In this document: in pieces, positions 34,560-45,443 of the stretch
Layout of the letters: the number at the start of each line of letters is the position of its first letter
Numbering within the stretch: position 1 is the stretch's first letter
Assembly: GCF_014356525.2 (NCBI RefSeq)
Contig: NC_052507.1
Location: forward strand, 43,195,295 to 43,259,294
Reading direction: 5' to 3'
Source: Nilaparvata lugens
Lineage: Eukaryota; Arthropoda; Insecta; Hemiptera; Delphacidae
Length of the DNA: 64,000 nucleotides
The notes under the pieces: model-generated
What the model saw: only the letters and a program-made list of their open reading frames with translations
Database searches by the model: none
What the model was told of the DNA's origin: nothing
Program-made: the position numbers and the translations under genes

Positions 34560-34960
34560 CTCCTTTTCCTTTTATATTATCTTTGAAATGCAACATTTTG
34601 AAAAACTTCGTATATATGTCGACGCGCAATTTAAAAAGGAACATACCTGTTAAATTTCATGGAAATATATTGCCGTATATCGCTGTGAATGCGCAACATA
34701 TAAACCTAAAGAGAAATGCACAGCCGTCGACATGAATCTTAGACCTCACTTCGCTCGGTCAATTATATACAGTGATGTCGGAGTAATGAGGGATTCCTTC
34801 TCTTTTCATATTATCCTTAAAATGCAAAATTAAAAAAACCTTGTGTATTAATAAATCGACACGCAGTTGAAAAAGGAATATTTCTGCCAAATCTCATAGA
34901 ATTCTATCAACGCGTTACATACATACATACAGACAGACAGACAGACAAAAGAAAATCTGA
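34560..34960 (-). repeat. Interspersed repeat family A, two inverted partial copies
   Basis: 34560-34770 is the reverse complement of the 6046-6450 family (GGAACATACCTGTTAAATTT, GTCGACATGAATCTTAGACC, TTCGCTCGGTCAAT). A shorter, more diverged copy follows at 34790-34940 and ends in a CAGA-type run. The 94-codon frame across the first copy is not a gene. Confidence 0.7.
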
Positions 34961-35859
34961 GTTAAAACATAGACCTCACTACAATAACTAAATATTATGA
35001 TGTAAAACTTTTGTGGCTATTATTAATTATGCTAGGCTATTTTTGAGACTTGAATGCCAAGCTGAAGATTTTATTACTTTAGATTACATCAAACACTCAA
35101 TGGATTATCAAATGTGCATCCATTCACTAAGAGATTGGAAGTGAGCGAAAAATCTAACAAAATAAAAAATAGCAAAGGATAACATAATATTAAACGAACA
35201 TGACTAATTACAATAAAATATTGTGATGCGAAACTGTTGTAAATATTATTCACATAAAAATTAAAAATAATGTAGCCTATTTATAAGAATGGATGACTGC
35301 AAAAAATACATGAAAATATATATTATAGATAGTTACTGATTAATATCATGTTGATAAAGTATGAATATAAAGTGAAACATCATTCATTTTATTTTGGAGT
35401 TTTTGTATTGAACATTTATATTGATACTTTTGCCGCCAGTACTCAAACTCCGGTTTGCAGGCAGCGCTTATGTATTATTTAGATTATCGAAGTTACCTTT
35501 TGTGTGTTTTTGTGTGTAATAGCAAGACAGGTTAGGGCAATTGTTTCATACTTTTCAGAATGGGTTGAGTATAACCAACCTACTATTACTATTACCTACT
35601 ATGAAGTAATAGTAGTATTGGTATAACATGTAACAGCCAATGCCCAGGTTGTGACGTCACACTTATAACAAATCTTGTATTGCGTTCTCGGTGTTGAGGT
35701 TATGAACCAGAAAATGTGTGAATTAATGCGTTATGAACACCAGACTGAAAGAGTCCATACAAGATCTGGTTCAACCGTCAGAATCGCAGGAGACATAAAC
35801 ATATCACACCCTTAATTCATTTCAGATAGATTGTATTAATATTTCTGATGTTAGGATCG
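34961..35859. other. AT-rich sequence, no gene seen
   Basis: No coding frame with a recognised domain before the decayed LINE begins. Confidence 0.35.
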
Positions 35860-35879
35860 CTGTTATCGGCAATTCAATA

Positions 35880-38514
35880 TCAACTCACTAAATATCCATC
35901 TCCATTCAGAATACCACCCACACTTTTATCTAAACAATGCCTTGCGATCAATGTTCGATATCGGTCGCCAGGTATCTCAAAAGAATTCAATACATATTTT
36001 TTATGAACGCTCAAAGTATACAACCACAAAATTTCCTTTCCTGTCACTAAGTATACTATATAATTTGGCGTATTACACGGTAGTCCAAATATTTTCTTGA
36101 CAAACAACCTCAGAAATTTTTCTAGTACTTCTCTCTCCGCATATCCCAATACCTGTGCTGCATATGTTACAACTGCTTTACTTATCGAATCAAAAATTCC
36201 TCATTTCATTGACAGAGGTGCTTCATCATTCAAAATGAGTCTTCGCCATACACTATTAATCCCAAATCTGGCAGCTGTTATCTTACATTTAAAATGTGCG
36301 GTTAGGGCAAGTCTTGATGAAAAAACAACTTGCAGGTATCTGTACTCATTCACTGTTTCAATAACTTCATTTCCATAGTACCACTTCTCTCTTTCTCCCA
36401 TCGTCCTCCTCTTCTGAAAACTACAATCTTGGATTTAGCCATGTTCACTGTGAGATTCCACCTTATGCAATATCCTTTAACTTATTTATCATTGACTGCA
36501 GATGTCGAGGATTCTCAGACAACAATACCACGTCATCAGAATATAACAGCGAATTTATCAGCCTCTGCCCAACATAATATACCTCCACCATACATCACTC
36601 AAATCATTCAAAAATAGTGTGAATAGCAACGGGGAAATACGCATCCCTGTTATAATCCATTTCTGGTTTCAAAGTATTCTGTTAAGTTACCCTCCATACA
36701 GGAGACTTCGTATTTCTATAGACTCCTCAACATCGCAATAAATTTAGTCGACACTCCACTCCCATTCACTCAGTTTAAAAAATAAAGCCTCTCTGTCCAC
36801 ACTATCGTAGCCCAAAAAGAAACAGTACAACTTCTTTGTAGGTCTATTCAACGTTTTCATTACTATATTGAATAGAACAAAAATATTATCAGTACCGAAT
36901 AACCTCTCCGAAAGCCACACTGATTCTCTTTAATAATCTTTTCTCTTTCCTCCCACAACTGCAACCTTCTCAGTAAAATAAATAAATACTTTAGCGACAG
37001 CATTTATAAAAGATATGGCTCTATAATTATTCACTTCATTAGTATCACCTTTTTTATGCAATGAAATATAATTGAACGTGGAAACCCTGTTGGTATCTGT
37101 CCACCTCTGATGATGGCATTGGAAAAAGTCAAAATAATCTCTTTGTAATTTTTTGACGCATTCTTGTAAAACTCAGCAGGAACTCTGTTATCACCTGGAG
37201 CCTTATTGTTGCGCATTGTCTTGAAGGCACTTTCCAATTCATTCATATCTATGTCTTTGTCAAGAGTTTGATCTTCAACATTCCTCGCCGCATAATATGT
37301 GACTACCCCGCAAACTGATCCAAACACTCGTCTGAAGTGTTCAACCCAATCCTCAGCACTCACAGTTCCCGAAATCTTGAACTCTCTACACTTGAATTTC
37401 TTTATCAGAGCCCACAAAATCACTGGAATCCTTGACTCTTCTGAATTGTTCTTTTATATCGCTGTAATACGCTTGCCTTTAATCTTACATAGCAGTTTGT
37501 ATTCCTTTACTACCTTCATATAATTTTCTCTCACCTGCTCCGAATTTGATTTTCTAAACACATTCAATAGGCTGAACACTCGCTTTCTCATAACCGCACA
37601 CTCTTTGTCGAACCACTTTTCTCTTCATCCTTCTCTTTTCTATCAGGTTGGGGCACATAATTTGCAGCTCTATATACAAGATTATTAATACTTCATAAGT
37701 CTCTCCACTACTCTCGGAAGACCATTTATTTCTCTACAAGCATTGGTGAGTTTAGATTTATATTCATTCTTCCTCGCTTCCTTCCATTTCAACTTCGGTA
37801 AGAGTGGTAAAATTGTGCTCTCTCTTTCTAGAGTATCAACCGTGATTAGCGTAGCTTCAATTGGGAAATGATCAGATAAAAATTCTGGCACAATAGAAAA
37901 TTTTCCAACTATTTGCGCTAATTCGACAGCCATGCAACATAGATCTATTACGGAAGCCCCTCTGCCTATAAAAGTAAAGTCTCCCCACCTATCTCCACTT
38001 ATCCTTCTATTCATAATGATGAAATTAAAAACCTCACAGAACTCCAATATTTTCTTACCTTTCATATTAATCACCTCATCCTTGACTCTTGCTTATTACT
38101 CAGTGCATTTCCCAATTCTATTACATCTGTTAATTCCGACATGTCCTGTCCATTTCCTATTCTACCGTTAAAATCTCCAATTAAAATCATATTATTTCTA
38201 TTATGCTCTTGCACTATCATAAACTCCCATAATGTATTGAATTCTCTCTCCCATTCCATGTCTCCTCCACCACTCAGGTAAATTGGAACTATATAATATT
38301 CATCCCGTTGTCCTGCATTCATGTGAATAACTTTCCTCTCAAGCGCATCGATTACCTTACAAAAACTCTCTATTCTTTTACTAATTTCTATTAACTTTCC
38401 ACCCTTTGCTCTACCTAAGTTTGATTCTCCAACTGCGAATTCCCAGTATAAATTGTAATCTGGAAAACAGTTTTCAAAATACAATTGCTTTCCTCTTTCA
38501 ACAAACGTCTCCAT
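35880..38514 (-). pseudogene. LINE ORF2: endonuclease and reverse transcriptase, heavily frameshifted
   Basis: 38514-38071 contains the endonuclease strand LIGDFNGRIGN, and 38074-37685 contains DLCC and LSDHFPI, matching the AP-type endonuclease active site (GDFN and SDH motifs). 37423-37031 has NNKAPGDNRVPAEFYKNA, the start of the reverse transcriptase palm. Near 36530-36560 the minus strand encodes YSDDVVLLSE, the catalytic YxDD motif (as YSDD). 36401-36201 and 36149-35880 continue the C-terminal region. Stops and frameshifts separate all parts. Confidence 0.75.
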
Positions 38515-38573
38515 AGTACAAAAACATCATAATTACAAATAAAATTATATACTTGAACAATCTTACCACTTAA

Positions 38574-39454
38574 TCAAGCAACATTGTACGCTACTATACT
38601 CAACTGTCCCTTCTCACACGGACTGACGGCGTTATCTATGCGGTTGCGGTCTTCGTCCTCGCCGCCTCGCTCCTCCTCATCACACATGCTCCCGCTCACG
38701 GCCCGCATCACACTCTCATCGAACATGCTCCCGATCTTCTGCAGCCCATCCTCTCCCTCCGAGACCAGTCCATTCTCCTCATCCAGCATGAAAACCCGAC
38801 TATTCACAATTAAACGATCCACTTCAACCGATACTCTCCTCTCACTCCCGGAATTTGTTTCTTCAACTCGCCAAGCACCCGAAAAAGCTTTGATCGTCGT
38901 TTTCTTGTGTCGAAAGCAAAGTCTTTATGAATCACAAACTGTGTACCCTTCAGCTTCCTACTGTTTCTCGTGATGAAATGGATGTCCTGATCGTCCGGAA
39001 AATGTGCAATGATTGGCCCGTTATCGATTTTCTTGCCCAATGCATGTGCTCGATTAACCCAGGTACCTGCTCGTGCCCCCAAATGACTCACACAAAAGTC
39101 TTTGACAGTTCTCACTCACGTATCCACTGTTGCACATTCATATTTCAGCCCGCGAAAAATTATATTGTTCCTTCTCAATCTATTTTCAAAATTTTCCATC
39201 TTCCTGATTGTGAGATTATTCTGAATTTTTTGAGCAACAATTTGATTTCTTAACTGTTAATTCTCGACAGAGAGTTTATTCACTTTTTCAATTAGACCAT
39301 TTAAATCCACCTTTGTAGCTAGCAGCGCGAGTTTTTCATCCATAGCCTTACTAAACCGCTTTTCAAAACGGTCAAATAGTGATTCAATAAAGTTTGAGTT
39401 CACATTACCGGAAGCTTTAACACTTGGGTCTGGAGCACGCTTTTTCTGTTCCAT
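38574..39454 (-). pseudogene. LINE ORF1-like protein, frameshifted
   Basis: The first part (39454-39257) is a coiled coil (FIESLFDRFEKRFSKAMDEK followed by a Leu/Val heptad run). The second (39115-38810) has FPDDQDIHFITRNSRKLKG and HKDFAFDTRKRRSKLF, similar in layout to the RNA-binding domain of L1-like ORF1 proteins. After another frame change, 38822-38574 is an acidic linker. Its last residues (LSIVAYNV) look like the first strand of an endonuclease, so ORF1 and ORF2 may have formed one reading frame originally. Confidence 0.65.
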
Positions 39455-39479
39455 CTCTTCGAGCTCAGGCGAACTTTTA

Positions 39480-39775
39480 GCACGAGGACTCTTCTTAGCA
39501 CTATCGTCCGGTGAAAAGTATTGTTAGATACTGTTCTTATTCATTCAGCTTCGAATATTTCACTTGAGAACAATTTCACAAATAAAAAACAAATTGATAA
39601 TTCAATTTATTACGAAAGAACTTTTAGCTCTAGGTCTCTTTTTAGCACTACCGTCTGGTGGAAAGTATTGTTGGATACTGTTTTTATTAATTTAAACTTT
39701 GAATATTTCGATTCACTTGAAAACAATTTCACAAATAAATAACAAATTGATAATTCAATTTATTACGAAAGAACG
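39480..39775 (-). repeat. Tandem duplicate of about 147 bases at the LINE 5' end
   Basis: Two copies share TTAGCACTA, GTATTGTTAGATACTG and GATAATTCAATTTATTACGA with an AAGAAC end. The position immediately upstream of ORF1 is where some LINEs carry promoter monomers. Confidence 0.75.
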
Positions 39776-40424
39776 TTTTAGGTTAAACATGCACTAAATG
39801 AACCGATTAAGCACGACCCGTCCGGAAACTTGAGATAAGAGAGCAAAACAATTCTGCGACCGCTCCGTTCAACAGCTCACTATCAACTCCTAATTTGAGA
39901 ACATACGATTTGAAATCGAAAAGTTGTCAGTTGTAATTGGGGAATGATTTTAAAAAACCAATACTTTTATTTTCCATAACTGTACTCATAAAAAATAATA
40001 TGATAATATATTTTATATTCAAATGAAACGTTTAGTTTTTAAATAAAAAAATATTTTTGAGCCCCAAAATCCATTGGAGAGTTACCGAATTGCTTGATCA
40101 AGAGATTCAATTGATTGATGATAAAGTTCAATTGCGCCGTGAACATAGAGAATTTGATCTTCATCAAGTTCAAATGTTTGGAGACAAAAGTCGTGTTGCC
40201 AATACATACATAGAAATGATTCTCATTAATCATTCGTGAACAGTACAGGGGAAATAAATTTCACAATTGAAAATAATAATTTCACACATACAAAGCCTAT
40301 GGAATACTGTGTACGTAGTACAGTATCCTTTCCTGCTCAAATCAAACCTGTACTGTAGGCTACAGAAGAGTCACGACATGTCAATTGGAAAATTTTCTCA
40401 TTTTCAAATGTCTGCTCATGATAT
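39776..40424. other. AT-rich sequence, no gene seen
   Basis: No recognised domain or repeat. Confidence 0.35.
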
Positions 40425-40622
40425 GATATCTTCTCATTTACATTTGACGATTTCTCAATACAATTCACTACTCTCAATTACATGTGTGATGACTTCCTAA
40501 ATACAATTGACTATTCTCATTTAGGCTACATCTGACATTCTCTCAATTACAAGTGACTATTCTCAAATACAATTGATACTTTCTCAAATAAACTTTTTAC
40601 TTTCTCAAATAAAATTGGAAAA
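40425..40622. repeat. Degenerate minisatellite (CTCAAATACAATTGA units)
   Basis: Units of about 20-24 bases such as TTCTCAATTACAAGTGACTA and TTCTCAAATACAATTGATAC recur about eight times with substitutions. Confidence 0.7.
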
Positions 40623-41656
40623 GGTGTTGTGACTACTATTTTTTTTTTTTTGAGCAGGGTATGATTACTAAATCTTTTCTCCGGAACAACGTCTTTTCAC
40701 AAAAAGTGAGCATGCCGTACACAAGTAAAATATTCAATCCAAGGTTTACAAGAGAGTTTTTGCAAGGATTGACAGACACAGAAGAAAATGTCAATATGGA
40801 GAGAAACTAAGAGACAAATTTCATTTTATCATAGGCTATCCTGATCTTGAGATACAATGTTAGGTTAGCAAAGTTTGAGGCATCCGCTTCTCTAAAACAG
40901 TAAGTGAATTCTCAGTGAAGCCTGTTCAAGAATATAAACTTACTGACGTGCTATTCTTGAATCTTAACAAGCCTCCCATTCGCATCATTCTAGCAATAAC
41001 CCAAATTCAATGCGGAAAATTCTCGGGAAATTGTGTTACCAAGTCACCATTGATTGTGATGAACCTAATTTGGCGTTGAATTGTAGAGGATTTTATTCTC
41101 TTGGAAACAGTTCTGGATTTTTTCACTATGAAAGGTTTTGAGTTATATGGAGAAAAAACAGGTATTTTTAACACTGTAAGGTTAGCAGAGGGTATTTTTT
41201 TGTGAAGAATCATTTTCAGACTATTTGTACCAAATAACTAAAAAATCAGTACCACAATACATTCTGGCAGCATGTTTCCTCGCTCCCTTCTCATGTCTCA
41301 AGTGAATGAACAGAAAAATAAACTATGAATTCGCTAAGCTGTGACTCAATGAGTCTGAACGAAAAAGGAGATAAGTTGCTGATTCATAAATTCACGGCAA
41401 GCCCCATAGCAAACCAGTTACTTCGAACAGTGAAGGAGACAATGGAGATATGCAGGGATATGCAAGTACCCCGCATTGTATGCTCAATCCGTAAATGAGT
41501 TTTGTGTAAGTGTGTATTAGCGATCGTAGCACAACGTGGTGGCAATTTTGGGAACTGGAGTGTATCCCAATTAGGTAGATTACTAACAAAATGGGGAGAT
41601 TTTTTTTATTACGTTTTTACATGGTTTTAAGCATGTAGAAGTGATTTTTACTAAAA
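40623..41656. other. Unannotated sequence, no gene seen
   Basis: No open frame with coding character and no copy of a repeat found elsewhere in the window. Confidence 0.35.
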
Positions 41657-41751
41657 TTGAGCAGTGACACTACGGGGTCTCCCCTTAGTGTACACACCTC
41701 CCCTTATGTGCTGTGTATACTTGATTGTCTCCCCGTATTATACCTTGTTCC

Positions 41752-41806
<55 letters not shown>

Positions 41807-41810
41807 CCGT
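41657..41810. repeat. (CA)25 tract with inverted match to 32264-32660
   Basis: GTGTACACACCTCC, TCTCCCCGTATTATACCTTG and TTCCAACACACAC precede (CA)25 at 41754-41803. The reverse complement order (CA tract, GGAACAAGGTA, CGGG, GTGTGTACACT) is what is seen at the inner edge of the left arm. The two probably mark the original centre of the Maverick. Confidence 0.7.
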
Positions 41811-42132
41811 ACAGCCAAGCGGCGGTGGCTTCGGTGACTCACTCACTCCCTCCCACATCTGTTTTGGCACGTGTTCCTGCAGATGTGGGTGGGCGCGCGA
41901 TGCCAGCATCATTTCCCCCCTTTTCAAATTGCATTCACCTTTCCAGATTATTTGTTATTTGAAATAATATTCTTATCATTCAAGCAATGTTATAAGCACA
42001 TAGCGTGTGAATTCATTTCCAACTCGATTGAGAATTGAACCAATTCAATTTTCTTTTGATTAAGTTGGTGTAATGATTAATTAATTAATTAACCTCAGTT
42101 AATGTCTAACCATTGAGTTGAAAGGTAAGAAA

Positions 42133-42843
42133 ATGGTATGTAGGAGAAAGCAGAGTTCAAGGAAACGAGGTAAAGGAATCTTGAGTTCAGTGGCAAAACT
42201 TTTTAAGGGTGTGTCAGGTTTGGCAGGTAATGTCACATCAACTATTTTAAATAAGGTAATTGATAACCTGCAGGATGAAATTTACCTCCCGGGGGGCTAC
42301 CAGTGGTGTGGGCCAGGCACAAAGGTTAATGAAAGGTTTAAGAGAGGTGATCAAGGTATAAATTTATTAGATAGAGCCTGTAAGGTACATGATATGGCAT
42401 ATACGCAAAATAGTGATAATAAAACTCGAGCTGACAGAGCTCTGGCAAACGCTGCGTGGGACATTTTCAAAAATCCACAAACACCTCCTGCCGAGAAAGC
42501 ACTTAGCTATCTTGTTACAAACGTCATGAAAGCTAAAGCAGCATTTGGTGGGTCTTTGAGAAAGAAGAAGAAGAAGAAGAAGGGGAAGAATGAGAGGAGA
42601 AGTTATAGTAATGATATTAGACGCAAAGCTATAGCTCAGTTGAAAAAGCATATTGCAGGAAAAGGGTATTTTTTGAAACCTTTTCCTAGTATTAATGGAG
42701 GGAGAGTTTTAATTCCACCCCCTCCACCACCCCCATCATCATATGGAGTAAGTTTATTCCCTCAAAAACAAGTTAAGAAAAGTAGAACAGCAAAGAAGAG
42801 TAGGAAGAAGAAGAAGAAGAAGAAGAAGAAGAAGAAGACATGA
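42133..42843 (+). CDS. Parvovirus-type phospholipase A2 capsid protein, 236 aa
   Basis: The ATG at 42133 is preferred; the frame also runs back to a TTG at 42118. After a basic N-terminus and a hydrophobic helix (ILSSVAKLFKGVSGLAGNV) comes the PLA2 core: the Ca-binding loop (QWCGPGTKV, residues about 56-64) and the catalytic His-Asp pair (CKVHDMAYTQ, His about 86). Two long Lys runs (about residues 140 and 220-236) are nuclear-localisation-like. In parvoviruses and many Mavericks this domain breaches the endosomal membrane during entry. The frame is intact. It overlaps the protease start by four bases (ATGA), so the two are probably translated from one transcript. Confidence 0.9.
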   Translation: MVCRRKQSSRKRGKGILSSVAKLFKGVSGLAGNVTSTILNKVIDNLQDEIYLPGGYQWCGPGTKVNERFKRGDQGINLLDRACKVHDMAYTQNSDNKTRADRALANAAWDIFKNPQTPPAEKALSYLVTNVMKAKAAFGGSLRKKKKKKKGKNERRSYSNDIRRKAIAQLKKHIAGKGYFLKPFPSINGGRVLIPPPPPPPSSYGVSLFPQKQVKKSRTAKKSRKKKKKKKKKKKT

Positions 42844-43202
42844 ATATTGGAGGAGAATTGAGTAATTATGATTTGATTGATTGGTCGAAATTATTACAGA
42901 TTCAGCTAAGAGGTATATATATGCTAGATGCATTACCCAGAAAAATTCTGAAAAACGATAATGCCATTGTGAATTTAGTGAGGGAAAGCAAGGATGGTAC
43001 ACATTGGGTTGCATATAAAAAAGTCGGTTCCAATGTTTGGTATTTTGATCCAATTGGAAATTTACAACCACCATATGAATTGGACAAATATTGGAAAAAA
43101 GAAATTGGAGTAAATATATTTTATAATGTAGAGCACATGCAACCATTAAATAGCGATTTTTGTGGTCATCTTACATTATTGTTTCTTGCAAATCAGTTGT
43201 AA
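42840..43202 (+). CDS. Adenain-like cysteine protease, 120 aa
   Basis: An intact frame from the ATG at 42840. The catalytic residues are readable: His55 in GTHWVAYKK, an acidic Asp70 in YFDPIGNLQPP, an oxyanion-type Gln101, and Cys108 in DFCGHLTLLFL. Order and spacing match the adenovirus maturation protease (C5 family), although at 120 residues it is shorter than adenain (about 200). In Mavericks it processes capsid precursors. It overlaps the PLA2 stop codon by four bases and is followed by the penton-like gene after 31 bases, so the three form a compact late cluster. Confidence 0.9.
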   Translation: MNIGGELSNYDLIDWSKLLQIQLRGIYMLDALPRKILKNDNAIVNLVRESKDGTHWVAYKKVGSNVWYFDPIGNLQPPYELDKYWKKEIGVNIFYNVEHMQPLNSDFCGHLTLLFLANQL

Positions 43203-43233
43203 TTAAGTGTTTGTGCTGAACACACATTACAAG

Positions 43234-43905
43234 ATGGTTGTTATTACATTAAGATCTAACACAAGTAACCTCTACGAACATTTACAAGAAATTATAGAAT
43301 TGGATAAAAATTGTGAATGGGAAATTGGATTGATTAATTTTTGTAGTTACAATAGTATTGCAAACATCAACAAAGGAACAAATTCCAGCTTCAAATATGG
43401 CGATAGATTAATTGAGCTGGATACGGGTGCATATGAAGTTGAGGATATTATAAAATCTTTAAAGAATAAATTGAATATTGATGAGAAGAAGAATAAACTT
43501 ATTATACGCCCAAACGTAAATACTATGAAGATTGAAATTCATTCTGATAAAGCCATTGATTTAACACGTACTGATTCGATTGGTAAGATACTTGGTTTTG
43601 ATATTGTTGTTTTGCAGCCAAATAAATGGAATTTTTCTCAGCATTTGGTTAACATAACAAGCATTGGTAGTATTGTACTCGAGTGTGATTTAGCATGTGG
43701 TAGCTACTCTGACGGAAAACAAAAACATATAATCTACGAATTTTCACCAAAGGTTTCTAGCGGCTATTTAATAAACGAAGTACCATCACCAATTATTTAT
43801 GTACCTTTGAATACACATCGAATTCAAAATATTAATGTTAAGGTAACGGACCAGAACGGATCATTTATTGATTTCCGTGGAGTTTACAATTACAATTATA
43901 ATTAG
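43234..43905 (+). CDS. Penton-like minor capsid protein, 223 aa
   Basis: I chose the ATG at 43234; the open frame extends to a GTG at 43207. The sequence is beta-rich with the pattern of the penton or minor capsid protein of insect Mavericks: an N-terminal WEIGLINFCSYNSI segment, AYEVEDIIKSLKNKL, SIGKILGFDI, LVNITSIGSIVLECDL, and a C-terminal VKVTDQNGSFIDFRG strand. A single jelly roll at the capsid vertex is the expected fold. The frame is intact. The assignment is from sequence pattern and from position between protease and major capsid protein. Confidence 0.75.
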   Translation: MVVITLRSNTSNLYEHLQEIIELDKNCEWEIGLINFCSYNSIANINKGTNSSFKYGDRLIELDTGAYEVEDIIKSLKNKLNIDEKKNKLIIRPNVNTMKIEIHSDKAIDLTRTDSIGKILGFDIVVLQPNKWNFSQHLVNITSIGSIVLECDLACGSYSDGKQKHIIYEFSPKVSSGYLINEVPSPIIYVPLNTHRIQNINVKVTDQNGSFIDFRGVYNYNYN

Positions 43906-43938
43906 GTTACACATACGTGAAAAACAAAATTAAATGTA

Positions 43939-44130
43939 ATGGGTTATCTTGTTTTCAATCGACGTTCAAATAAGATGTGTACACACAATGTCATTAGAGA
44001 GACGAATGTGAGAGCGTCAACACCTGAAAACAAATGTGCTTTGTCGGCTAAAAGCACGAGAATATTAGAAAAGTTGGGTTTTATAGTTGATTTATGGAAT
44101 GTTAGGAGGAGGAGGAGCGGTGGCAATTAG
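43939..44130 (+). CDS. Small basic Maverick protein, 63 aa
   Basis: An intact frame from the ATG at 43939. It is basic with a short helix (KSTRILEKLGFIV) near its end; small proteins ending in a similar Leu/Gly-Phe motif are common just upstream of the capsid gene in insect Mavericks. Its last 32 bases overlap the start of the capsid frame. It could be a minor virion or scaffold peptide; this is not shown by sequence alone. Confidence 0.55.
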   Translation: MGYLVFNRRSNKMCTHNVIRETNVRASTPENKCALSAKSTRILEKLGFIVDLWNVRRRRSGGN

Positions 44131-45343
44131 TGAAATTTTGGACGTGGAGACAGACCTTCAGTTTTATAATGATATAACCAAATTCCAATTTCACACTCAT
44201 ACAGTTTATTCGGGACAGAAAATAAAAAACTTTGACGAGGCACGTATTGGCATAAATTCTTTAGATGTCTATTCTTTACCTTGCAAATCATTCATATTTA
44301 TTGAGGGAACAGTTAACCGTACAAAACCGGGAACAGCCCTGGCTGATGCACCAGTTGCGGCAGACTATAAATCAAGCAGTAACATAATCGGCAACCGTTT
44401 TGATGGAATACGATATGAATTAGCAGGTCAGCAAATTTCTAAATCAAGATTGATTGGATTAACATCCACAATTAAAGCTATTCTAGTGAAGAATACGCTC
44501 GATAAAAACACATATCACTTGGCTGGTTTTGACAGAGCAGGATATGAGCTAACGAATAATAAATTCACTTTCTGTGTACCGCTGAAATTAATCCTCCCGT
44601 TTTTTGAAGATTTTCAAAGAATAATTTTAAATTTGAAACAGGAACTCGTCTTATTGAGGTCACCGACAGACCTAAATTGTGTTGAGTCCGCAAGTGGAAC
44701 AAGCGTCAGTGTGAAAATTACAAAACTGCAATGGAGAATGCCCTACATAACTTTAGAAGATCATGTAAGACTGAAATTTTTGAGACTGCTCGATTCTGAC
44801 ACTCCACTGAAATTAGGTTTCCCGCATTGGGAAATTTGTAAATTACCAAATTTGCAAAATTCACTTAACCATTCTTGGGCAGTTCGCACCACATCGAGTT
44901 TTGATAGTCCAAAATACGTTATAATTGCATTTCAAACTGATCGTAAGAATAAAATTGAAAAATCAATATCTAATTTCGATAGCTGCGGTATTTACAATGT
45001 TAAAGTATATTTGAACAGCGAGTATTATCCATATGAAAATCTGCTAGGTAAAAAGGAGGTATTATACCACATGTTCTTGGATTTTGTGCCCTCGTATTAT
45101 AATCATCCAATCAATAGCGAACTCGGAACAGAAATTGACTTTAAAACGTTTTGAGAATCAACACCGCTGATTGTTGTGGATTGTTCACACCAAGCAAGTC
45201 ATTTGAAATCATCGACAGATGTTCGTATTGAAATAGAATTTAATAGTGCAGTACCTGCAAATACTTCTGCCTATTGCGTTTTAATTAGCGATTGTGTGAT
45301 GGAGTACACACCTCTGACGAGCATGGTGAAAGAAGTTCAGTAA
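44099..45343 (+). pseudogene. Double-jelly-roll major capsid protein, one in-frame TGA
   Basis: The ATG at 44099 (MLGGGG) opens a frame to a TGA at 45152-45154; the same frame then continues 63 codons to TAA at 45341-45343, giving about 414 codons. Landmarks shared with insect Maverick capsid proteins are YNDITKFQFHTHTVYSGQ, LDVYSLPCKSFIFIEG, FDGIRYELAGQQI, FCVPLKLILPFFEDFQ and KLQWRMPYITLEDHVRLKFL. The homologous gene of element 2 (63355-64000) reads straight through the equivalent site, and its residues after the stop match (VVDCSHQ, SDCVMEYTPLTSMV). The major capsid protein forms the pseudo-hexagonal shell. The stop would remove about the last 15 percent, in the second jelly roll. Confidence 0.9.
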
Positions 45344-45443
45344 TTTTATTGATAGAGCACACCACCTGCAATATCATATAAGGTGTGCACTTTGACAAAT
45401 TTGGTTCATTATCAGTTTCACCTTTGAACAGGTAACATCTAAA

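Larger units (their letters stand above)
35860..39775 (-). mobile_element. Decayed non-LTR retrotransposon (LINE) between the Maverick arms
   Basis: Read on the minus strand, the order is tandem 5' monomers (39480-39775), ORF1-like, endonuclease, reverse transcriptase and a C-terminal remnant. Frames change at least six times, so it is old. I could not see a clear poly-A tail or a target duplication. It lies within the 9 kb separating the two arms of Maverick 1. Confidence 0.8.

Noticed and set aside
43944..44126. Antisense frame opposite the small capsid-arm gene
   Set aside because: It is a shadow of 43939-44130 and has no domain.
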